From Haliotis asinina (taxonomy: Eukaryota; Mollusca; Gastropoda; Lepetellida; Haliotidae): a DNA stretch of 64,000 nucleotides. The stretch is from NCBI RefSeq assembly GCF_037392515.1, contig NC_090295.1, positions 22,980,501 through 23,044,500 on the forward strand, read 5' to 3'. The notes below the pieces were generated by a model. It saw only the letters and a list, made by a program, of their open reading frames with translations. It was not told the origin of the DNA and did no database searches. Both the position numbers and the translations under genes were made by a program. Positions 62,036-64,000 of the stretch are shown piece by piece. Within the stretch, counting starts at the first letter, position 1. Every line of letters begins with the position of its first letter.

Positions 62036-62169
62036 ACGTGATGGCGTAGCTTTGTAGTAGGGGCAATAATAGCAAGAGCTAATGGTCCCACCAAAGCCTC
62101 ATTTAGTAAATGAGGCTTTTTAGAGGGGTTTTTGAAAAGTGTTTTCGGACTATCATTCCCTATACTACT
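61846..62169 (-). repeat. Right terminal inverted repeat of Polinton B
   Basis: Complement of 47644-47967 with about four differences; includes the integrase 3' end, its stop and a hairpin at 62093-62119 (arms aaagcctcattta) followed by a T-rich stretch. Confidence 0.95.
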
Positions 62170-62174
62170 GGGTA
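62170..62174. repeat. Target-site duplication, right of Polinton B
   Basis: gggta, partner of 47639-47643. Confidence 0.8.
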
Positions 62175-62383
62175 TCAACCCCGATATTAACACCCCATAT
62201 ATCCCACACATCCAACCACGTGAAAAGGGTATAGTGGCGCCACCACCGGAGCCTAAAGTTCATGTGGGGGTACCCCCGGGGGGTGTGGGGGTTTCCACCA
62301 CCTATCAGCAGCATATTGATAATAAAACAGCCCTAGTGGTTGGTGGGGTAACTTTGGGACTTATTTGGTTAAAGATTTCTTAG
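62170..62383 (+). CDS. Polinton A: distal portion of the 389-residue-type gene
   Basis: Sequence after the inserted element, corresponding to 51869-52082 of B: Pro-rich linker and the C-terminal hydrophobic segment. Lies in element A. Confidence 0.7.
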
Positions 62384-63530
62384 CCGCTACGTACACCAGA
62401 CCCGCCACGGCGACGATGGCTGCCCACAGGTTTTGACTGAGCCACATGGCAGTTTTAGATAGAGCGCTCAACAACCACGAGACGATGCTACCCAGGATGC
62501 CGGGAAGGGCTTCGGCGGCTTTACCAGCCAGTTTAGCTAGGCCTTCCCCGAGTTTTTTAATCCAGTCTTTAACACCCCCACCGCCACTTGGAGTTCCGCC
62601 GCCGGCACTTGGGGGTGTGGGGGCACCCCCCACCAGTGACACCACCAGGGTTGATATGATTAAACCCAATGCAGTCAGAATGCTGGCGATGGTGATCCCT
62701 TGCTCCCGGAATAATATCCGAATCCTGTTGGCTAAAGTTGTATCTTCGTTCAGTATTCTATCGATTGTTTCCCGAATGCGACTGATCTGGGATCGAAGAT
62801 GTTCACGATTCGAGGAAGCGGCTTCCAATCGTGTACGTCTCTCGTCTTCTAAATCGCGTAGTCGTTCATTGATACGATTCTTCATATCATCGTCGTCAGT
62901 TTCGGTGAGTTTGGTTTTTTCCCTAGCGATGTGCTCGTCGATTTCGTTCAGTTTCCCCATGTTGTTCACGAGTTCTCCACGCACGCGTTTCACGGCTTCG
63001 TCTAAGCCGTACAGTTCCCTTACCGGAAAGTCAAACCCCGGTAACGGTTTGTCCCAGTAGGTGCTCAACAGTTTTTCTATGCTGTCCGAGGCTTCTGTAG
63101 CACGCTCTGGCGTCATTTCATCTATAGTGGTGAGGTGGGATCTGGTAGCTTGCAGATCTTCTTTAACGGTCTTAGGTATTGCACCACCGTAATCAGGCAT
63201 GTTTAGATGTTCAATGATAAATTTAGCACCACCATTGCGGCTGGCTAGAGTTGACAAGGCCAGTGGTTTTTTAGTGATCTTGTTAAAGAGGTCAACCCCT
63301 GGGGCAGACTTAAGACGTAGAACACCCTTTGTATCAACAAAAAAATTCTTATGATATATACCATTTGGTTCAACGTAGTTTTTATCACTTCTTAAACTTT
63401 CGTAATAATCATTTACCGTTGTTTCTAAAAGTTGTTGGCTCAATGGCAAACTAGTAAATGAGGTCTCCTGCTCATCAGATGCCTGGGCACTAGCGCCCCG
63501 CATATCATCCATAGGTATGTCTTCATCCAT
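62361..63530 (-). CDS. Polinton A: 389-residue coiled-coil protein
   Basis: Counterpart of the 52060 gene, about 97% identical by eye, with the same coiled coil, hydrophobic stretches and Gly-rich linker. Differences cluster in the first 130 residues. Confidence 0.6.
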   Translation of the reverse strand: MDEDIPMDDMRGASAQASDEQETSFTSLPLSQQLLETTVNDYYESLRSDKNYVEPNGIYHKNFFVDTKGVLRLKSAPGVDLFNKITKKPLALSTLASRNGGAKFIIEHLNMPDYGGAIPKTVKEDLQATRSHLTTIDEMTPERATEASDSIEKLLSTYWDKPLPGFDFPVRELYGLDEAVKRVRGELVNNMGKLNEIDEHIAREKTKLTETDDDDMKNRINERLRDLEDERRTRLEAASSNREHLRSQISRIRETIDRILNEDTTLANRIRILFREQGITIASILTALGLIISTLVVSLVGGAPTPPSAGGGTPSGGGGVKDWIKKLGEGLAKLAGKAAEALPGILGSIVSWLLSALSKTAMWLSQNLWAAIVAVAGLVYVAAKKSLTK

Positions 63531-63563
63531 TAGTATTTAAATATATTTTATTTATATATAACA
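63531..63563. promoter_or_regulatory. 33-bp bidirectional promoter for capsid gene (A)
   Basis: Identical to 53230-53262: AT-only with TATA-like words between divergent starts. Confidence 0.5.
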
Positions 63564-64000
63564 ATGTACGGTAGAAAATTAGATCCTTTCAGAAAATTGA
63601 GAGAGCCATTAGGTGCCAGAGCCGTGCGACAGTCGGTGACCATCACCAATAATCCCAGCAAGATAGACCAGAACCAAACTCTGCTGGTTAGATTTCCAAA
63701 CCTTGGTGAGAATGACCTCATTGTACCAGGCACTGTTCGACTGGCGTTCAATATCACGTTGACCTCCGACAACGACAAACGCGAGCTAGTGCGGAACGTG
63801 GGCCGAGCTATCATCAAGAAAACGACCGTCAAGATCAGCGGTAACGAGGTACTGAGCATCGACGACAGCGACGTGTTTCACTGCTACAAGGATCTCTGGA
63901 AAAGCGAGAGAGAACGAGTCAATGATGTGTACCAGGGCATCAGCAAATCAACCCGGGCGCGCATAGGATACGTCTTCACGACAGACCAGCAAGACAAGCT
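63564..64000 (+). CDS. Polinton A: major capsid protein, runs off the window
   Basis: First 145 codons of the same capsid protein as at 53263, with only scattered silent-looking differences; continues beyond the window end. Confidence 0.75.
   Translation, partial: MYGRKLDPFRKLREPLGARAVRQSVTITNNPSKIDQNQTLLVRFPNLGENDLIVPGTVRLAFNITLTSDNDKRELVRNVGRAIIKKTTVKISGNEVLSIDDSDVFHCYKDLWKSERERVNDVYQGISKSTRARIGYVFTTDQQDK

Larger units (their letters stand above)
47644..62169. mobile_element. Polinton (Maverick) B, nearly whole
   Basis: 14,526 bases with 324-base terminal inverted repeats, inserted into a gene of Polinton A with a short target duplication. Parts left to right: hydrophobic-hairpin protein, variable protein and its paralog, penton-type protein, 389-residue protein, coiled-coil membrane protein, major capsid protein, packaging ATPase, four or five small proteins, SAP-like proteins, protein-primed DNA polymerase B, DDE integrase. 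The ends differ at about four of 324 positions, so the insertion is recent. It looks nearly whole with about one break. No adenain-type protease was recognised. Treated as a fossil. Confidence 0.93.
43444..64000. mobile_element. Polinton A, split by Polinton B; right end outside window
   Basis: Left end AGTAGTATAGGG at 43444 directly after acatgtg of a host exon. Visible parts are 43444-47643 and 62170-64000; the 14.5 kb between is element B. Gene order (tail protein, variable protein, its paralog, penton-type protein, 389-residue-type protein, coiled-coil membrane protein, major capsid) is the same as in B. Broken at least once, by the insertion. Because it was hit by B and is a few per cent diverged from it, A is the older of two recent arrivals. 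Fossil, not assessed further. Confidence 0.85.

Noticed and set aside
43444-64000. Tandem assembly duplication in place of nested insertion
   Set aside because: The target duplication at both B junctions and complete inverted ends fit insertion; an assembly artefact would not create them.

Overview
The window is animal nuclear DNA, most likely from a marine gastropod. The abundant tRNA-derived SINEs resemble repeats I associate with abalone; that assignment is memory-based inference. Genes have introns, and about two thirds of the window is repeat-rich non-coding DNA. The last 20 kb is two nested Polintons.

1-11.4 kb: two paralogous genes for small secreted cysteine-rich peptides (76 and 86 residues). 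Each has a signal-peptide exon of exactly 64 coding bases, a phase-1 intron and one mature-peptide exon, and the eight cysteines fall at identical residue numbers. A truncated third copy of the last intron/exon junction lies between them. SINEs of two families that share a 3' tail are packed around them.

11.4-15.6 kb: decayed LINE fragments and otherwise featureless DNA. 15.6-30.2 kb: a head-to-head pair of paralogous genes I do not recognise, one of about 606 residues on the minus strand and one of about 2,634 residues in a single 7.9-kb exon on the plus strand. They share a Cys-rich signature, a helical C-terminal block and the MW start. Two decayed tandem copies of the last coding segment lie beyond the minus gene.

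30.2-43.4 kb: SINEs, a hAT-like MITE with an 8-bp target duplication, long microsatellites, a 100-bp minisatellite, a TTAA-flanked DNA transposon invaded by a second element, and exons of a minus-strand DBH/MOXD1-like copper monooxygenase gene with a partly duplicated exon.

43.4-64 kb: Polinton A starts at 43444, abutting a monooxygenase exon, and runs off the window. Polinton B (47644-62169, 14.5 kb) of the same subfamily sits inside it, with 324-bp terminal inverted repeats about 99% identical and a short target duplication. B carries protein-primed DNA polymerase, DDE integrase, packaging ATPase, capsid-type proteins and several small unknown genes. A and B are nearly identical except in one gene, which is strongly diverged. 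Both are treated as fossils: B looks nearly whole with about one break, and A is split by B.
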